From an uncultured Helicobacteraceae bacterium (GTDB lineage Bacteria; Campylobacterota; Campylobacteria; Campylobacterales; Helicobacteraceae): DNA of 64,000 bases. This document shows, one piece after another, positions 1-9,440 of the stretch. The DNA is taken from the NCBI GenBank assembly GCA_947176375.1, contig CAMWQM010000003.1:1-64000 (forward strand), in the 5' to 3' direction. The position numbers were made by a program, and so were the translations under genes. The stretch's first letter is position 1; every line of letters starts with the position of its first letter. The notes beneath the pieces are model-generated. The model was not told where the DNA came from, ran no database searches, and saw only the letters and a list, made by a program, of their open reading frames with translations.

Positions 1-402
1 CCAATTTATAACTATCGAATAAATCCTAATTCCACAATGCATAGTAAAATAACTAAACCTAAACTAAAAAAAGCTACACATAGTAGATTTATTGTAGCTT
101 CTTGGTTTGAGAATATGAGGCAGAAATATAAAGATAATGATGTGTTAGAGCAGTATTTTGCTCATAATAGAGATATTTTTTTAGTAAGAATTATGAATAA
201 TTTGCAAACTATTGGTTATTCCAAAGATTTGGGTTTTAGCAAAAGTGAGCTTCAGAGATTTTTACCATATTTAATTCAAATTAGAAAAAGAAATAAATTC
301 TGCTTCCACTTTCCTAGAATCTATGGATTCCCAAAAAGAGTGAGGCTCTTTATCACTTCATTATTTAAGAGAGAAAAAATAGATATTATTCATCAAATAT
401 GA
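1..402 (+). CDS. Glycosyltransferase family 2-like protein, C-terminal part
   Basis: The reading frame is open from base 1, so the gene starts upstream and only about the last 133 codons are present. The first Met inside the window is at base 37. The opening residues YNYRINPNSTMHS resemble the YRxRxNSxMHS segment found after the catalytic domain of family 2 glycosyltransferases of Helicobacter and Campylobacter. The rest is basic and helical, ending in RVRLFITSLFKREK, which could lie against the inner membrane. If correct, the enzyme would add a sugar to lipopolysaccharide, capsule or glycoprotein. No DxD or other catalytic motif is visible because the N-terminal domain is outside the window. 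The assignment rests on this short resemblance, so the family is moderately supported and the substrate unknown. Confidence 0.5.
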   Translation, partial: PIYNYRINPNSTMHSKITKPKLKKATHSRFIVASWFENMRQKYKDNDVLEQYFAHNRDIFLVRIMNNLQTIGYSKDLGFSKSELQRFLPYLIQIRKRNKFCFHFPRIYGFPKRVRLFITSLFKREKIDIIHQI

Positions 403-570
403 ATAATATTTATAAGAATGAATAAGTGGCAAGTTTTATACAAAGTTAATCATAGTATTTAAAAATGATTAAAATTATGCCCATAATAAATAAATTTATC
501 AAAACTAAATAGCTTATTTTAATTTTCTATTATAAAATATGCTTTTTAAAATCTCAAACTAGGAAAATAA

Positions 571-966
571 ATGCTGCGATATTTTTTGATAATATCTATT
601 TTGCTATCTTTGCAATTGAGTGCAGAGGAGGGCAAATCCACTTTATTGAGTCAAAATGATAGCCCACCACAAAGGATAGAGTTTTTAACACAGAGGGAAT
701 ATGGCAAAGCATTATATAGCAATCCTCGTGGTATAGGCTGCATACAATGTCATGGGCAAGATGGCAATGGTGGAATTATAGGTTACACCAAACAAAAAGG
801 TAAGCAAAAGCCAATATTAGCGCCAAAAATCACTAATATAAAATTTATTCGCTTTGAAAATGCACTCAAAAATGGAAAAGGTTTTATGCCAAAGTATAAT
901 TTAAGCGCTTCAGAAATGGTGGCATTATATAGTTATTTAAATCCGAATCAAATCAAAAGCAAGTGA
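571..966 (+). CDS. Periplasmic c-type cytochrome (class I)
   Basis: A 131-residue protein with an N-terminal signal peptide (MLRYFLIISILLSLQLSAEE) and one haem-binding motif CIQCHG near residue 62. A methionine in GKGFMPKYNLS near residue 109 is the probable second axial iron ligand, followed by the helix ASEMVALYSYL typical of small class I cytochromes c. It should carry electrons in the periplasm. Such soluble monohaem cytochromes feed cytochrome c oxidase or a peroxidase in this group, but its partner cannot be read here. TAGGA lies just before the ATG. Its stop TGA overlaps the ATG of the downstream metallopeptidase gene in TGATG, so the two are translationally coupled. A TATAAAAT -10-like box lies at 529-536. 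Confidence 0.85.
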   Translation: MLRYFLIISILLSLQLSAEEGKSTLLSQNDSPPQRIEFLTQREYGKALYSNPRGIGCIQCHGQDGNGGIIGYTKQKGKQKPILAPKITNIKFIRFENALKNGKGFMPKYNLSASEMVALYSYLNPNQIKSK

Positions 967-1595
967 TGAATTATCAAATTATCCGCAAAAATATAAAATC
1001 AATAATAATTAGGGTTGATAAAAATGGTGTTGTCAAGGTCTCTGCGCCAAAATGGCAAAATATTGAAGTAATCGATAGCTTTGTTCATTCTCAAAGTGAG
1101 TGGATAGAATCTCGCCTTAAAAATATTTTAAAATTTTCCCACAATGCTATAATCCCATATTTTGAGCAAAATTACACACTTTTATTGTCAAAAAGTCCTC
1201 GCACTAAAATAATAGAGCAGGGAAATACACTGCAAATCTACCTGCCAAACGAGGAAAATGCCAAAAAAGTAGTTTCAAAATGGTATGAGAAAAAGTCAAA
1301 GGATTTGATAGATTCGATTGTAGAATCTTATAAATATATAATAAATAGGGAAGTTAAAAGTATAAGGTTTAGGGAAATGACTACGCGCTGGGGGAGTTGT
1401 AATTATAAAAGGGCTACAATCACACTAAATACGCAGCTTTTTTCTAAACCTAAAATTTGTCTTGAATATATTTTGCTACACGAATTAATACATTTACTTC
1501 ATCCAAATCATCAAAAAGAATTCTACGCTATGCAGGATTCCCTTATGCCAAATTGGCGTGAAGTTAAGAAAATTTTAGAGAGCTCTAGTATATAA
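966..1595 (+). CDS. YgjP/SprT-like zinc metallopeptidase domain protein (DUF45)
   Basis: The 209-residue product carries the zincin motif HELIHLLHPNHQKEF near residue 173: HExxH with a third histidine six residues on, as in the YgjP (DUF45, M48-related) family. Upstream, the segment REMTTRWGSC is also a family hallmark. The family is thought to be cytosolic; a physiological substrate is not established for this group. I chose ATG 966, which overlaps the cytochrome stop (TGATG). A GTG at 963 in the same frame would add one residue. The pairing with a cytochrome gene looks like operon economy rather than a shared function. Confidence 0.8.
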   Translation: MNYQIIRKNIKSIIIRVDKNGVVKVSAPKWQNIEVIDSFVHSQSEWIESRLKNILKFSHNAIIPYFEQNYTLLLSKSPRTKIIEQGNTLQIYLPNEENAKKVVSKWYEKKSKDLIDSIVESYKYIINREVKSIRFREMTTRWGSCNYKRATITLNTQLFSKPKICLEYILLHELIHLLHPNHQKEFYAMQDSLMPNWREVKKILESSSI

Positions 1596-1618
1596 TTTTA
1601 AAAAATTAAGGAGAGAAT

Positions 1619-2371
1619 ATGGTGGTTTTAGTTACAGGTGCTTCTGTCGGTTTTGGGAGAGCGATAGCAGAGAAATTTGTCAAAGAAAATCACAAAGTCA
1701 TAGCTCTTGCAAGGCGAGAAAATAAATTGCTAGAGCTTCAAAAGGAGCTAGGAGAGGAAAATTGCAAGATTGTAGCTACAGATATTTGCGATATAGAAGC
1801 TATAAAAACGCGTTTAAATAATCTAGATTCAACTTTTAAAAATATTGATGTTTTGGTTAATAATGCTGGACTTGCGCTTGGTTTGAATTCCGCGAATGAG
1901 GCTGATATTAGTGATTGGGAGCAAATGATTGAAGTAAATATCTTAAGCCTGGTTAGGCTAACTCACCTGCTTTTGCCCCAAATGGTGGCACAAAAGAAAG
2001 GACATATTATAAATATCGGCTCTATTGCCGGAAACTATCCATATCCTGGTAGCAATGTCTATGGTGCGACCAAAGCCTTTGTAAAGCAGTTTAGTCTAAA
2101 TCTTAGGGCAGATTTGTTTGATAAATGTATTAGAGTGAGCAATATTGAACCGGGGCTTAGCGGTGGGAGCGAGTTTTCATTAGTTAGGTTTAAAGGTGAT
2201 GGAAATTTAGCAAATAAAGTGTATGAAAACACCGAGCCACTTTTACCAGAAGATATAGCAGAGGCTACTTTTTGGGTGGCAAGCCAACCTAATAGAGTAA
2301 ATATTAATAGAATTGAGCTAATGCCGACAATTCAAGCCCCGAGTGCATTGAATGTGTTTAAAAATAAATAA
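1619..2371 (+). CDS. SDR-family NAD(P)-dependent oxidoreductase, YdfG-like
   Basis: A 250-residue classical short-chain dehydrogenase. It shows the Rossmann nucleotide motif TGASVGFG near residue 6, Ala-Arg-Arg after strand 2 (ALARRENK, favouring NADP), the NNAGLALG motif near residue 80, the catalytic Ser in IINIGSIAG, and YGATK supplying catalytic Tyr and Lys near residues 147-151. The length and overall pattern match E. coli YdfG, which oxidises L-allo-threonine, serine and related 3-hydroxy acids and reduces malonic semialdehyde. The cofactor family is certain; the substrate is inferred. AAGGAG sits seven bases before the ATG. It lies 23 bp after the metallopeptidase gene and is probably co-transcribed. 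Confidence 0.85.
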   Translation: MVVLVTGASVGFGRAIAEKFVKENHKVIALARRENKLLELQKELGEENCKIVATDICDIEAIKTRLNNLDSTFKNIDVLVNNAGLALGLNSANEADISDWEQMIEVNILSLVRLTHLLLPQMVAQKKGHIINIGSIAGNYPYPGSNVYGATKAFVKQFSLNLRADLFDKCIRVSNIEPGLSGGSEFSLVRFKGDGNLANKVYENTEPLLPEDIAEATFWVASQPNRVNINRIELMPTIQAPSALNVFKNK

Positions 2372-2961
2372 AATTATTTAAGAATATAAGTAATAAATTT
2401 AATAGGCAGTGCATTTGTGATGGATATTTTTCTAAAAATTAGCTAAATATATAATTAATAGTTTTTTGGTTTTAGTGTTTTAAATTTTTAATAAAGATAG
2501 GGTTTGATATGTATGTTTTATTATGGAAAAGTAAAAAGAGGAATAGGCTGTCAAATCTTGATAGCTAAGGATGTATATTTCCAATGTATTGGTTTTAAAA
2601 TAAAAAGATAGATGAAATGAAAGACAAAATAATAAAGATAATGACGAAATAATTAATTTATTAATGATACAGGTTGGTTTAGAGTAAGCAAATGGTATAA
2701 GCAGAGACTTAAATTAGTTGTAGGAATATAGGAAAGAACTTCTGATTTCGCTATTTATTAAAATAAATAGATTCTTCGTAAATGGGGTTATTTTATAATC
2801 TACCAATAAAAAAAGAGTTTAGTAACATTCAATGGGATTTGTCCATAGAAATTAGCAATAAGATATATATAACTATTGCAAAAAATACGCTCAACAAAGT
2901 TATCACTCAATCCACAAAAAAAGATTCCGCATTTTTTAATATATTTTGCCTATAAAATAAT
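2372..2961. other. Intergenic region with possible decayed coding sequence
   Basis: 590 bp without a convincing gene. Short frames exist but look degenerate. One begins at 2513 (MFYYGKVKRGIGCQ, about 32 codons). Another runs 2782-2955 (57 codons, starting MGLFYNLPIKKEF). A further stretch near 2673-2731 reads GWFRVSKWYKQRLKLVVGI. They are in different frames and broken by stops, consistent with a dead gene. I recognise no family. The two flanking genes converge here, yet no strong terminator hairpin is visible. Confidence 0.4.
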
Positions 2962-4257
2962 TTAGATAATTTTCAATCTTGTAAGCTTATATTTTAGCAC
3001 TTCGATGTTCATTCCTAGAGAATCTGCAGTGCTTTGCAAGTCATTATTATTTTGTTTAAATACCTCTAGCATATAATCTTTTTCTAATTCATCTAATTTT
3101 TTGCTTTTTTTCTCAATACGTGGCTCTAGAAATAAATCATCTTTAGTTATATTCTCGTTCTCGCTAAGAATAGTTGCCCTTTCGATTATCCCCAAAAGCT
3201 CCCTAATATTGCCATACCATTTGTATTTTAGTAGCATTTCTATTGCTTCAGGAGAGAGCTTTTTAGCACCACAATTATAGAGCTTTGTAATATTTTTTAA
3301 GTGTGTATTTGCAATCGCTATAATCTCATCTTTCCGTTCTCTTAAGGGAGGAATCCTAATTGGAATGGTTTGCAAGCGATAATATAAATCTTCTCTAAAG
3401 CTGTGATTTGCAATTTTTTCCTCTATATTTGCATTTGTTGCAGAGATAAATCTAACATCAATTTTTATGCTTTTTGTTCCACCTAACCTCGTGATTTCTT
3501 TTTCTTGTAATGCACGAAGTAACTTTGCTTGAAGCGAGAGTGGCATTTCGCCGATTTCATCTAAAAATACACTACCTTTATTTGCAGCTTCAAAAAGCCC
3601 AATTTTTGCTTGACTTGCATCTGTAAAAGCTCCCTTTTCATAGCCAAATAATTCAGATTCTAAAAGATTTTCTGGCAAAGCAGCCATATTGATCGCGATA
3701 AATGGATAATCTTTTCGCATAGAATTATTATGGATAAATTTTGCAAATACCTCTTTGCCAACTCCACTTTCGCCTAGAAGCAAGATATTTGCATTGCTTT
3801 TTGCACTTCTTAATGCAATATTTTTTATGGATTCTATATTTTTGCCCTCTAGCTTGATTTCACTTTCAACATCGCTTTTTTTGGCATTGATTTTGGATTT
3901 TATTATCTTTTCTTTTTGAGAACGTTTGATTGCTTGCACTAATAAATCAATATCAAGTTCTGTTTTTATAAAAAAATCTTTTACACCAAGCCTAAGTGCC
4001 TCGATAGCGACATTTAGTGAAGCATATCCCGTGATGATTATCGCCTCATATTTAAAATCTAGCTTTTTTAGAAACTCAATGCCATTAATATCTGGCATAT
4101 TTATATCAGTGATTATTAAATCACAGGTCTCATTTATATTTTTCAACGCATCTTTTGCGTTTTTATAACTTTTTATGTTAAATTCATTATAATTTTTTAG
4201 CGACAGCTCAAGACTTTTTCGCATATTTATATCATCATCGACAATAACTATATTCAT
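2962..4257 (-). CDS. flgR: Sigma-54-dependent response regulator FlgR
   Basis: A 431-residue NtrC-type activator. Residues 1-110 form a receiver domain with acidic residues Asp7-Asp9, phospho-acceptor Asp51 (IITDINMPD), Thr76 and Lys98. Residues 140-370 are the AAA+ sigma-54 interaction domain: Walker A GESGVGKE at 162-169, GAFTDA at 209-214 for contact with sigma-54, Walker B VFLDE at 230-234. The last 50 residues form a Fis/HTH_8-like segment (NNNDLQSTADSLG...). In this phylum FlgR is phosphorylated by FlgS and turns on RpoN-dependent hook and rod genes; two matching promoters lie in this window at 47291 and 52998. The position after gyrA and the HP0702-like gene matches H. pylori, whose FlgR, from memory, lacks the C-terminal domain. 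The start overlaps the upstream stop by 4 bp. Confidence 0.9.
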   Translation of the reverse strand: MNIVIVDDDINMRKSLELSLKNYNEFNIKSYKNAKDALKNINETCDLIITDINMPDINGIEFLKKLDFKYEAIIITGYASLNVAIEALRLGVKDFFIKTELDIDLLVQAIKRSQKEKIIKSKINAKKSDVESEIKLEGKNIESIKNIALRSAKSNANILLLGESGVGKEVFAKFIHNNSMRKDYPFIAINMAALPENLLESELFGYEKGAFTDASQAKIGLFEAANKGSVFLDEIGEMPLSLQAKLLRALQEKEITRLGGTKSIKIDVRFISATNANIEEKIANHSFREDLYYRLQTIPIRIPPLRERKDEIIAIANTHLKNITKLYNCGAKKLSPEAIEMLLKYKWYGNIRELLGIIERATILSENENITKDDLFLEPRIEKKSKKLDELEKDYMLEVFKQNNNDLQSTADSLGMNIEVLKYKLTRLKII

Positions 4258-4721
4258 TTTATTTGCTCTAAAAATCTAATATTTATTTTATTGTCATCAT
4301 ATTTAACTTTGATTCTTTGGGGTTTGTATTCAAAATTAGTTTTAGAGTTTAGTGCGTTATTGATTGATTTTATATCATCTCTTATATATGCGTCTATTTC
4401 CCTATGTAAGCACTCTAAGACATTATCTTTATTTGCCTCTAGAATCTTTTTTAATAAAGTGGCACTTGGTTTATCATTAAACAAATCACCTTGTTCTACA
4501 TCATTTTCATCTAAAATATTAGTATTGCTAGAATCTATAAATTCACACTCGCCAATAACCTGCCAACCATCGCTTTTTGACAAAGCTTTGGATATATAAT
4601 ACTGCTCATTAGTTAGAATCTGGTTTTTTACCACAGCTTTATAAGATACGAAAAATTCATCATTTGCACTTAAAATATTTGCACTAACTAATGTTAAAAG
4701 AAAAAGGATTTTATATTTCAT
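4254..4721 (-). CDS. Periplasmic hypothetical protein (HP0702-like)
   Basis: 155 residues with a clear signal peptide ([19 protein letters not shown]) and a soluble acidic remainder, so probably periplasmic. Two cysteines (GECEF and ECLHRE) could form a disulfide. No catalytic motif or named domain is recognised. It sits between gyrA and flgR with overlaps at both ends (11 bp with gyrA, 4 bp with flgR). H. pylori has a small uncharacterised gene, HP0702, in the same slot. The tight overlaps suggest co-translation with flgR; a link to flagella is only positional. Confidence 0.7.
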   Translation of the reverse strand: MKYKILFLLTLVSANILSANDEFFVSYKAVVKNQILTNEQYYISKALSKSDGWQVIGECEFIDSSNTNILDENDVEQGDLFNDKPSATLLKKILEANKDNVLECLHREIDAYIRDDIKSINNALNSKTNFEYKPQRIKVKYDDNKINIRFLEQIK

Positions 4722-7188
4722 TATCTTGTGTTAAATCATCTAAATCTTTTTCTTCTTTGGTGCATTGCGATATATGAACGACTTTATCTTTTCTGTCAAG
4801 TGATATTATTTTTACACCGCTTGTATTTTTGCTAGTGATTCTAATTGCGTCAGTTTCAACTCTAATCATCTTGCCAGAGCTTGTAAGCACCATTAAATCT
4901 AAATTATCATTATTGAAATTTAGTATATTTACTAGATTACCAGTTTTTTCAGTTAGCTTCATTGTGATGATTCCTTTGCCACCACGTTTTTGTAATCTGT
5001 ATTCTTTTGCAAAGGTTTGCTTGCCTATTCCTAGTTCACTTACACTAAAGATTTTATCCTCATCATTTTCTATCATAATTGCACCAACGACAAAATCATC
5101 TTTTAGTTTGAATTTAATTCCTGTTACGCCTCTGCTAACCCTACCAATCTCTCTTATGTCACTAAGCGGGAATCTGATAGAAATGCCCTTGTATGTAGCT
5201 ATGAATACACTTTGAGTTTGCGGAGTAGCGATATGTGCCGTAACTAGCTCATCGTCATCATCAAGATTAATTGCCCGCACACCATTACTTCGAATATTTT
5301 TATATTCACTAAGTTTTGTTCGTTTGATTATTCCCTTTTTTGTAAAGAAAACTAGTGATTTATCATCATTAAAGTCTGTTGTAGTGATTGTTGCCATAAT
5401 TTTTTCATCTTGTGATTTATTTATTAGATTTACAACCGCTTTGCCTATCGCAGTTCTGCTTGCCTCTGGAATCTTATAGACTTTTAGCCAATATAGCTGT
5501 CCTTTATTCGTGATAAACATTATTGTGTCGTGCGTATTTGCGATGAAAAAGGATTCTATAAAATCATCATCGTGTGTATTTCCGCTAATCTTTCCTTTGC
5601 CACCACGATTTTGCTTTTCATAAACTTTTAGCTGCACTCGCTTTACATAGCCTCTATGGCTCATTGTAACGACTACACTTTCATTTGGAATCAAATCCTC
5701 TATATCAATTGCTTCATAATCATCTTCAATTTCTGTTTTTCGCTCTGTGCTAAACTTCGATTTTATTTCTTTTAGCTCCTCTTTGATAATCGAATTTAGC
5801 TTCTCTTGACTTTTTAAAATAGCACTTAATCGCTCAATTTCCTCTAGTAACATTTTGTATTCAGATTCAATTTTATCTCGTTCTAGCCCTGTTAGTCTTT
5901 GCAATCTCATCTCTAAAATTGCTTTTGCTTGTGTTTCGCTTAAAGAAAAGTTTTCAATTAGCCCTGTTTTTGCTACTTGTGCATCACTAGAACCTCTAAT
6001 TAGCTTAATTACTGCATCAATATTATCTAGTGCGATTTTTAGTCCCTCTAAAATATGCGCTCTAGCTTTAGCTTTTTCTAGTTCAAAAAGGCTTCGTCTA
6101 ATTACAATCGTTCGTCTATGATTTAAAAATAGATTTAATAGCTCAAGTAATGTAAAGATTTTTGGCTCTTTATTGTTGATTGCAAGTAAGATTATCCCAA
6201 AAGTAATTTCCATTGTTGTGGTTTTAAATAAATGATTTAGCATAATTTCGTGCATAGCATCTTTTTTAAGCTCAATTACTACTCTTATGCCGTCTCTATC
6301 GCTCTCATCTCTAACTTCATAGATTCCATCAATTACTTTTTCTTTCGCAAGGTCGCTAATCTGTTCCACCAGCTTTGCCTTATTCACTTGATATGGAAGT
6401 TCATCAATTACGATAATATCTCTTTGCTTAGTTTTTTCTATATGCGTTTTTGCTCGAATCTTAATCTTGCCTTTGCCAGTATTGTAAGCCTCTTTGATTC
6501 CATTTTTGCCAAAGATTATTCCACCTGTTGGGAAGTCCGGACCTACTATAAAATCCATTATAGATTCCAAAGTCGCATTTGGATAATCTATTAGATAAAG
6601 CAATGCATCAATTACCTCATCAATCCTGTGTGTTGGGATATTTGTAGCCATGCCTACTGCAATTCCACTTGAGCCATTTATTAAAAGATTTGGAATCCTA
6701 GTTGGCATAATATCTGGCTCTTTTAGACTATCATCGTAATTTGGGACAAAATCAACCGTATCTTTATCAATATCTCTTAAAATTTCTTCACTTGCCTTTG
6801 TCATTCTAGCTTCAGTGTAACGCATAGCTGCAGCACTATCACCATCAATTGAGCCAAAATTCCCTTGTCCATCAACTAGTTCTAAACGCATTGAAAAATC
6901 TTGAGCCATTCTAACAAGTGCATCATATACTGCTGTATCCCCGTGTGGATGGTATTTACCTATTACATCACCAACTATTCTTGCAGATTTTTTATAAGCG
7001 GAGTTTGAGGTTACACCAAGTTCGTGCATTGCAAAGAGGATTCTCCTGTGCACAGGTTTTAGTCCATCTTTTGCATCTGGCAAAGCTCTTCCTGCAATAA
7101 CGCTCATAGAATAATCAAGATAACTATTAGTTATAGAATCTTCAATTTTTACATCAATAATATCAGTATTGTTTAGCAAGTCTTCCAT
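4711..7188 (-). CDS. gyrA: DNA gyrase subunit A
   Basis: Cleavage and religation subunit of DNA gyrase, which introduces negative supercoils with GyrB. The start [11 protein letters not shown] gives 825 residues; an in-frame TTG 24 bp upstream would overlap the AAAGGG ribosome site, so the ATG is preferred although the spacing is long. The N-terminal breakage domain includes catalytic Tyr124 (MRYTEAR). The quinolone region reads [16 protein letters not shown], with Thr85 and Asp89 at the two main resistance positions. Thr is also the usual C. jejuni residue, so no resistance change is seen. The C-terminal pinwheel has a GyrA box QNRGGKG near residue 530 and a second perfect one, QKRGGKG, near residue 735. 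It is the first gene of gyrA / HP0702-like / flgR. Confidence 0.97.
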   Translation of the reverse strand: MEDLLNNTDIIDVKIEDSITNSYLDYSMSVIAGRALPDAKDGLKPVHRRILFAMHELGVTSNSAYKKSARIVGDVIGKYHPHGDTAVYDALVRMAQDFSMRLELVDGQGNFGSIDGDSAAAMRYTEARMTKASEEILRDIDKDTVDFVPNYDDSLKEPDIMPTRIPNLLINGSSGIAVGMATNIPTHRIDEVIDALLYLIDYPNATLESIMDFIVGPDFPTGGIIFGKNGIKEAYNTGKGKIKIRAKTHIEKTKQRDIIVIDELPYQVNKAKLVEQISDLAKEKVIDGIYEVRDESDRDGIRVVIELKKDAMHEIMLNHLFKTTTMEITFGIILLAINNKEPKIFTLLELLNLFLNHRRTIVIRRSLFELEKAKARAHILEGLKIALDNIDAVIKLIRGSSDAQVAKTGLIENFSLSETQAKAILEMRLQRLTGLERDKIESEYKMLLEEIERLSAILKSQEKLNSIIKEELKEIKSKFSTERKTEIEDDYEAIDIEDLIPNESVVVTMSHRGYVKRVQLKVYEKQNRGGKGKISGNTHDDDFIESFFIANTHDTIMFITNKGQLYWLKVYKIPEASRTAIGKAVVNLINKSQDEKIMATITTTDFNDDKSLVFFTKKGIIKRTKLSEYKNIRSNGVRAINLDDDDELVTAHIATPQTQSVFIATYKGISIRFPLSDIREIGRVSRGVTGIKFKLKDDFVVGAIMIENDEDKIFSVSELGIGKQTFAKEYRLQKRGGKGIITMKLTEKTGNLVNILNFNNDNLDLMVLTSSGKMIRVETDAIRITSKNTSGVKIISLDRKDKVVHISQCTKEEKDLDDLTQDNEI

Positions 7189-7212
7189 GTCTAAAAATAA
7201 AAACCCTTTCAA

Positions 7213-7824
7213 AAAGTGAAATTAAAATGGTGATTCTATATTAAAAATACTTAAAAATTCAAAGATATTTTGAAATATTAATTTTAATTTTACAATGGAA
7301 TTTAAGGGCTTGGAAACTAAAATTAATAGCGGATTCTAAAAGTTTGAATTCCACTATTTCTTCAGATTTATAAAATATTAAAACATTTTAAACTACAAAT
7401 TATTTAATTTAACTCTGTAAAACTAAAGATTAAAATCTACAAATATATAGAATCTAAAATAAAACTAGATTCCATCCTAACATCAATGTTTAAGGTTTAG
7501 ATTAAAATAGATTTTGTAAATTTAATTCCATTTAAACTATAAAGCTTTCACATTTTTAGATTCCAAATAATGCAGAATCTAAAAAAGCAGATAATTTAAA
7601 CTTAAATATAATTTAAGAAATTAAAGTATAACAAGTCCAAACAAAAAACTATCAATTCAAATTATTTGAAATGTTTTGAGATTTTATTGCATTTTCCAGC
7701 AATTTATCATTTTGGCTTGTTTTGGTTTTTTTAGATTTGAAGATATTTATAGTTTATGGTAATTAAGATTCTTTAGTTATTATCTGCTATACTTTTTGCT
7801 AGATTTGATTTTAGGTGTTAAAAT
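7213..7824. other. Long AT-rich intergenic region between divergent genes
   Basis: About 610 bp with no coding frame of note, between the divergent gyrA and ybgC. It contains several copies of the word TAGATTC(T/C)A and its complement. These form hairpins, for example 9-bp arms TTTAGATTC / GAATCTAAA at 7555-7583 and 7-bp arms at 7453-7472. No known RNA family was recognised. Confidence 0.5.
7786..7794 (+). promoter_or_regulatory. Extended -10 promoter element for ybgC
   Basis: TGC TATACT is a TGn-extended -10 box, the dominant housekeeping promoter form in Helicobacter and Campylobacter, where a -35 box is usually absent. It lies 31 bp before the ybgC ATG at 7825. Confidence 0.5.
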
Positions 7825-8214
7825 ATGCAAATACGAATATATTATGAAGATACTGATTGTGGCGGGATAGTATATCATACGAATTATATAAAATACTGCG
7901 AGAGGGCAAGAAGTGATATATTTTTTAGCTCTAATGTTATGCCAAATACAGAATCTATAGGGCTTGTGGTGCGTTCTATGGAAATTAACTTTTTAGATAG
8001 TGCAAAATTGGGAGATTTATTAGAAATAAAAACTAAGATTCTAAAGTTAGGAAGAAGTAGTGTTATATTAAAGCAAGAGATTTTTTTGAAAGAGAAACTT
8101 ATTTTTGATTGCATTGTGAAACTTGCTTCAATAGATATAAAAAGTAAGAAAATAGTAAAAATTCCAGATGAGATTCTAACCATATTAAAGGAGCATTATG
8201 ACAAAGAAAAATGA
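7825..8214 (+). CDS. ybgC: Acyl-CoA thioesterase YbgC (4-hydroxybenzoyl-CoA thioesterase family)
   Basis: A 129-residue hot-dog-fold thioesterase. The N-terminal signature YYEDTDCGGIVYHTNYIKYCERAR contains the catalytic Asp and His region of the YbgC family. These cytosolic enzymes hydrolyse acyl-CoA thioesters and associate with the Tol-Pal envelope system in many bacteria. The next gene, a DUF493 protein, overlaps its 3' end by 17 bp, the same pairing as HP0496/HP0495 in H. pylori. Bases 7893-8096, coding for residues about 23-91, are duplicated exactly and inverted at 9604-9807. The gene itself is intact and carries the active-site segment that the copy lacks. Confidence 0.9.
   Translation: MQIRIYYEDTDCGGIVYHTNYIKYCERARSDIFFSSNVMPNTESIGLVVRSMEINFLDSAKLGDLLEIKTKILKLGRSSVILKQEIFLKEKLIFDCIVKLASIDIKSKKIVKIPDEILTILKEHYDKEK
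7893..8096 (+). repeat. 204-bp perfect inverted repeat, arm 1 (inside ybgC)
   Basis: Read base by base, 7893-8096 is identical to the reverse complement of 9604-9807. It covers the central coding part of ybgC, from CERAR to LKEK. The 1507 bp between the arms holds the rest of ybgC, the DUF493 gene, tRNA-Leu and ribA. Confidence 0.95.
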
Positions 8215-8449
8215 GATTAAATATCCGCTTTTATGGGAATATTTAATAATTACTACAAATAAAGATAGCCTAGATTCTGAATTAAGAGATAAATTTGGCA
8301 CACTAGAGTATAAATTAGAAGATTCTAAGAAAAGTAAAAATAATAAATTTAGTAGCTATAATTTTACGATACGCGTCTTTAGCAAAGAGCAGAGAGATGA
8401 AATTTTTCAGTTTTTAAGTAAAATTGATGGAGTGAAATTTATTATATAA
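8198..8449 (+). CDS. DUF493 (YbeD-like) family protein
   Basis: A small cytosolic protein of 83 residues with the DUF493/YbeD pattern: an initial KYPLLWEYLIIT strand, a Ser/Lys-rich loop, then YNFTIRVFSKEQRDEIFQFLSKIDGVKFII, an ACT-like beta-alpha-beta fold. Its function is unknown; HP0495 of H. pylori is the equivalent beside ybgC. AAGGAG lies six bases before the ATG, which is inside the ybgC 3' end (17 bp overlap), so the two are one transcription unit. Confidence 0.85.
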   Translation: MTKKNEIKYPLLWEYLIITTNKDSLDSELRDKFGTLEYKLEDSKKSKNNKFSSYNFTIRVFSKEQRDEIFQFLSKIDGVKFII

Positions 8450-8514
8450 ATTTTTAAATTTTAGATTATTTTAATGTAATTTAAGTAGAATTGCGGTTTT
8501 TAAATAACTTTTTT

Positions 8515-8599
8515 GCGGGAATGGCGAAATTGGCAGACGCACCAGACTTAGGATCTGGCGCCGCAAGGCATGGAGGTTCAAGTCCTCTTTCCCGCACCA
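8515..8599 (+). tRNA. tRNA-Leu (anticodon UAG)
   Basis: Acceptor arms GCGGGAA (8515-8521) and TTCCCGC (8589-8595) pair; the anticodon stem CCAGA/TCTGG holds loop CTTAGGA with anticodon TAG. A long variable arm marks it as class II leucine tRNA. The T-loop TTCAAGT is standard and the CCA end is encoded (8597-8599). It reads CTA and related leucine codons. Confidence 0.95.
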
Positions 8600-8662
8600 C
8601 TCCATTAAACTTTTATTAATCAATTTTTTAAATTTTGAATACAAAATTAGGAATTATAAATT

Positions 8663-9319
8663 ATGGAAATATCAAATAGGGCGAATCTTCCTACAAAGTT
8701 TGGTAATTTTATCATTCAATCTTTTAGAGAAATAAAACAAAATACAGATTCTTTGCATTTAAATAATACTTATTCAAAAGCTGCCAACTTACAAGAATTT
8801 AATCTACAAAAATCTTTGCAAAATCATATTTGCTATTTAGAGCATTTGGTTATAATGACGCAGGATTTAGGTGAGATTCCATTAGTTAGGGTGCATTCAG
8901 AATGCTTAACAGGTGATGTTTTGGGAAGTATGAAATGTGATTGCGGCGATGAGCTAGAAATTGCGATGAAAAAGATTGCTAAAGAAAAAGGTATGATTAT
9001 TTATTTAAGGCAAGAGGGTAGGGGAATAGGGCTTTTTAACAAAGTAAATGCTTATAATTTGCAAGATAATGGTTATGATACGATAGAGGCTAATGAGGCA
9101 CTAGGCTTTGAAAATGACAATAGAGATTATGATATAGTTGGAGAGATTTTATCTTATTTTAATGTAAAAAAGATTCGGCTTCTAACAAATAATCCAAAGA
9201 AAGTTGAGTTAATCTCAAAATTCGTAGAAGTACAACGAGATAGTATTCTGGCTACCCCAAATGAGCATAATAAAGACTATTTAAGAGTTAAAAAGCAAAA
9301 ATTGGGACATCTTTTGTAA
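8663..9319 (+). CDS. ribA: GTP cyclohydrolase II (riboflavin biosynthesis)
   Basis: Opens the imidazole ring of GTP to give 2,5-diamino-6-ribosylamino-pyrimidinone phosphate, formate and pyrophosphate, the first step of riboflavin synthesis. The 218-residue protein shows [15 protein letters not shown], then [10 protein letters not shown], which together supply the three zinc-binding cysteines, and [11 protein letters not shown], the GTP-handling loop. The C-terminal [10 protein letters not shown] is also typical. It is the stand-alone RibA form without a fused RibB domain. About 60 residues at the N-terminus are less conserved and longer than usual. It lies inside the 1.5-kb segment between the two ybgC repeat arms, so any inversion would flip it. 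Confidence 0.93.
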   Translation: MEISNRANLPTKFGNFIIQSFREIKQNTDSLHLNNTYSKAANLQEFNLQKSLQNHICYLEHLVIMTQDLGEIPLVRVHSECLTGDVLGSMKCDCGDELEIAMKKIAKEKGMIIYLRQEGRGIGLFNKVNAYNLQDNGYDTIEANEALGFENDNRDYDIVGEILSYFNVKKIRLLTNNPKKVELISKFVEVQRDSILATPNEHNKDYLRVKKQKLGHLL

Positions 9320-9440
9320 ATTTGATAGAATTTATTAGTATCTAATTGCATCTTTATTGCAATAAGTGGCAAAAGTCTGTGATTTTTATTTTAAGATTGA
9401 TTGTGGTGGAAACTTAGAATCTTATTTAAAATTTTAATAT

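Noticed and set aside
5855-6594. Plus-strand open frames opposite gyrA, and similar ones opposite ftsZ, typA, flgE and others
   Set aside because: Antisense shadows of strongly coding genes without ribosome sites or protein-like motifs.
7164-7188. Quinolone-resistance allele in gyrA
   Set aside because: Thr85 and Asp89 at the key positions correspond to normal residues in this phylum.
7189-7212. TTG start adding eight residues to GyrA
   Set aside because: It would sit on the AAAGGG ribosome site; the ATG at 7188 gives the usual GyrA N-terminus.
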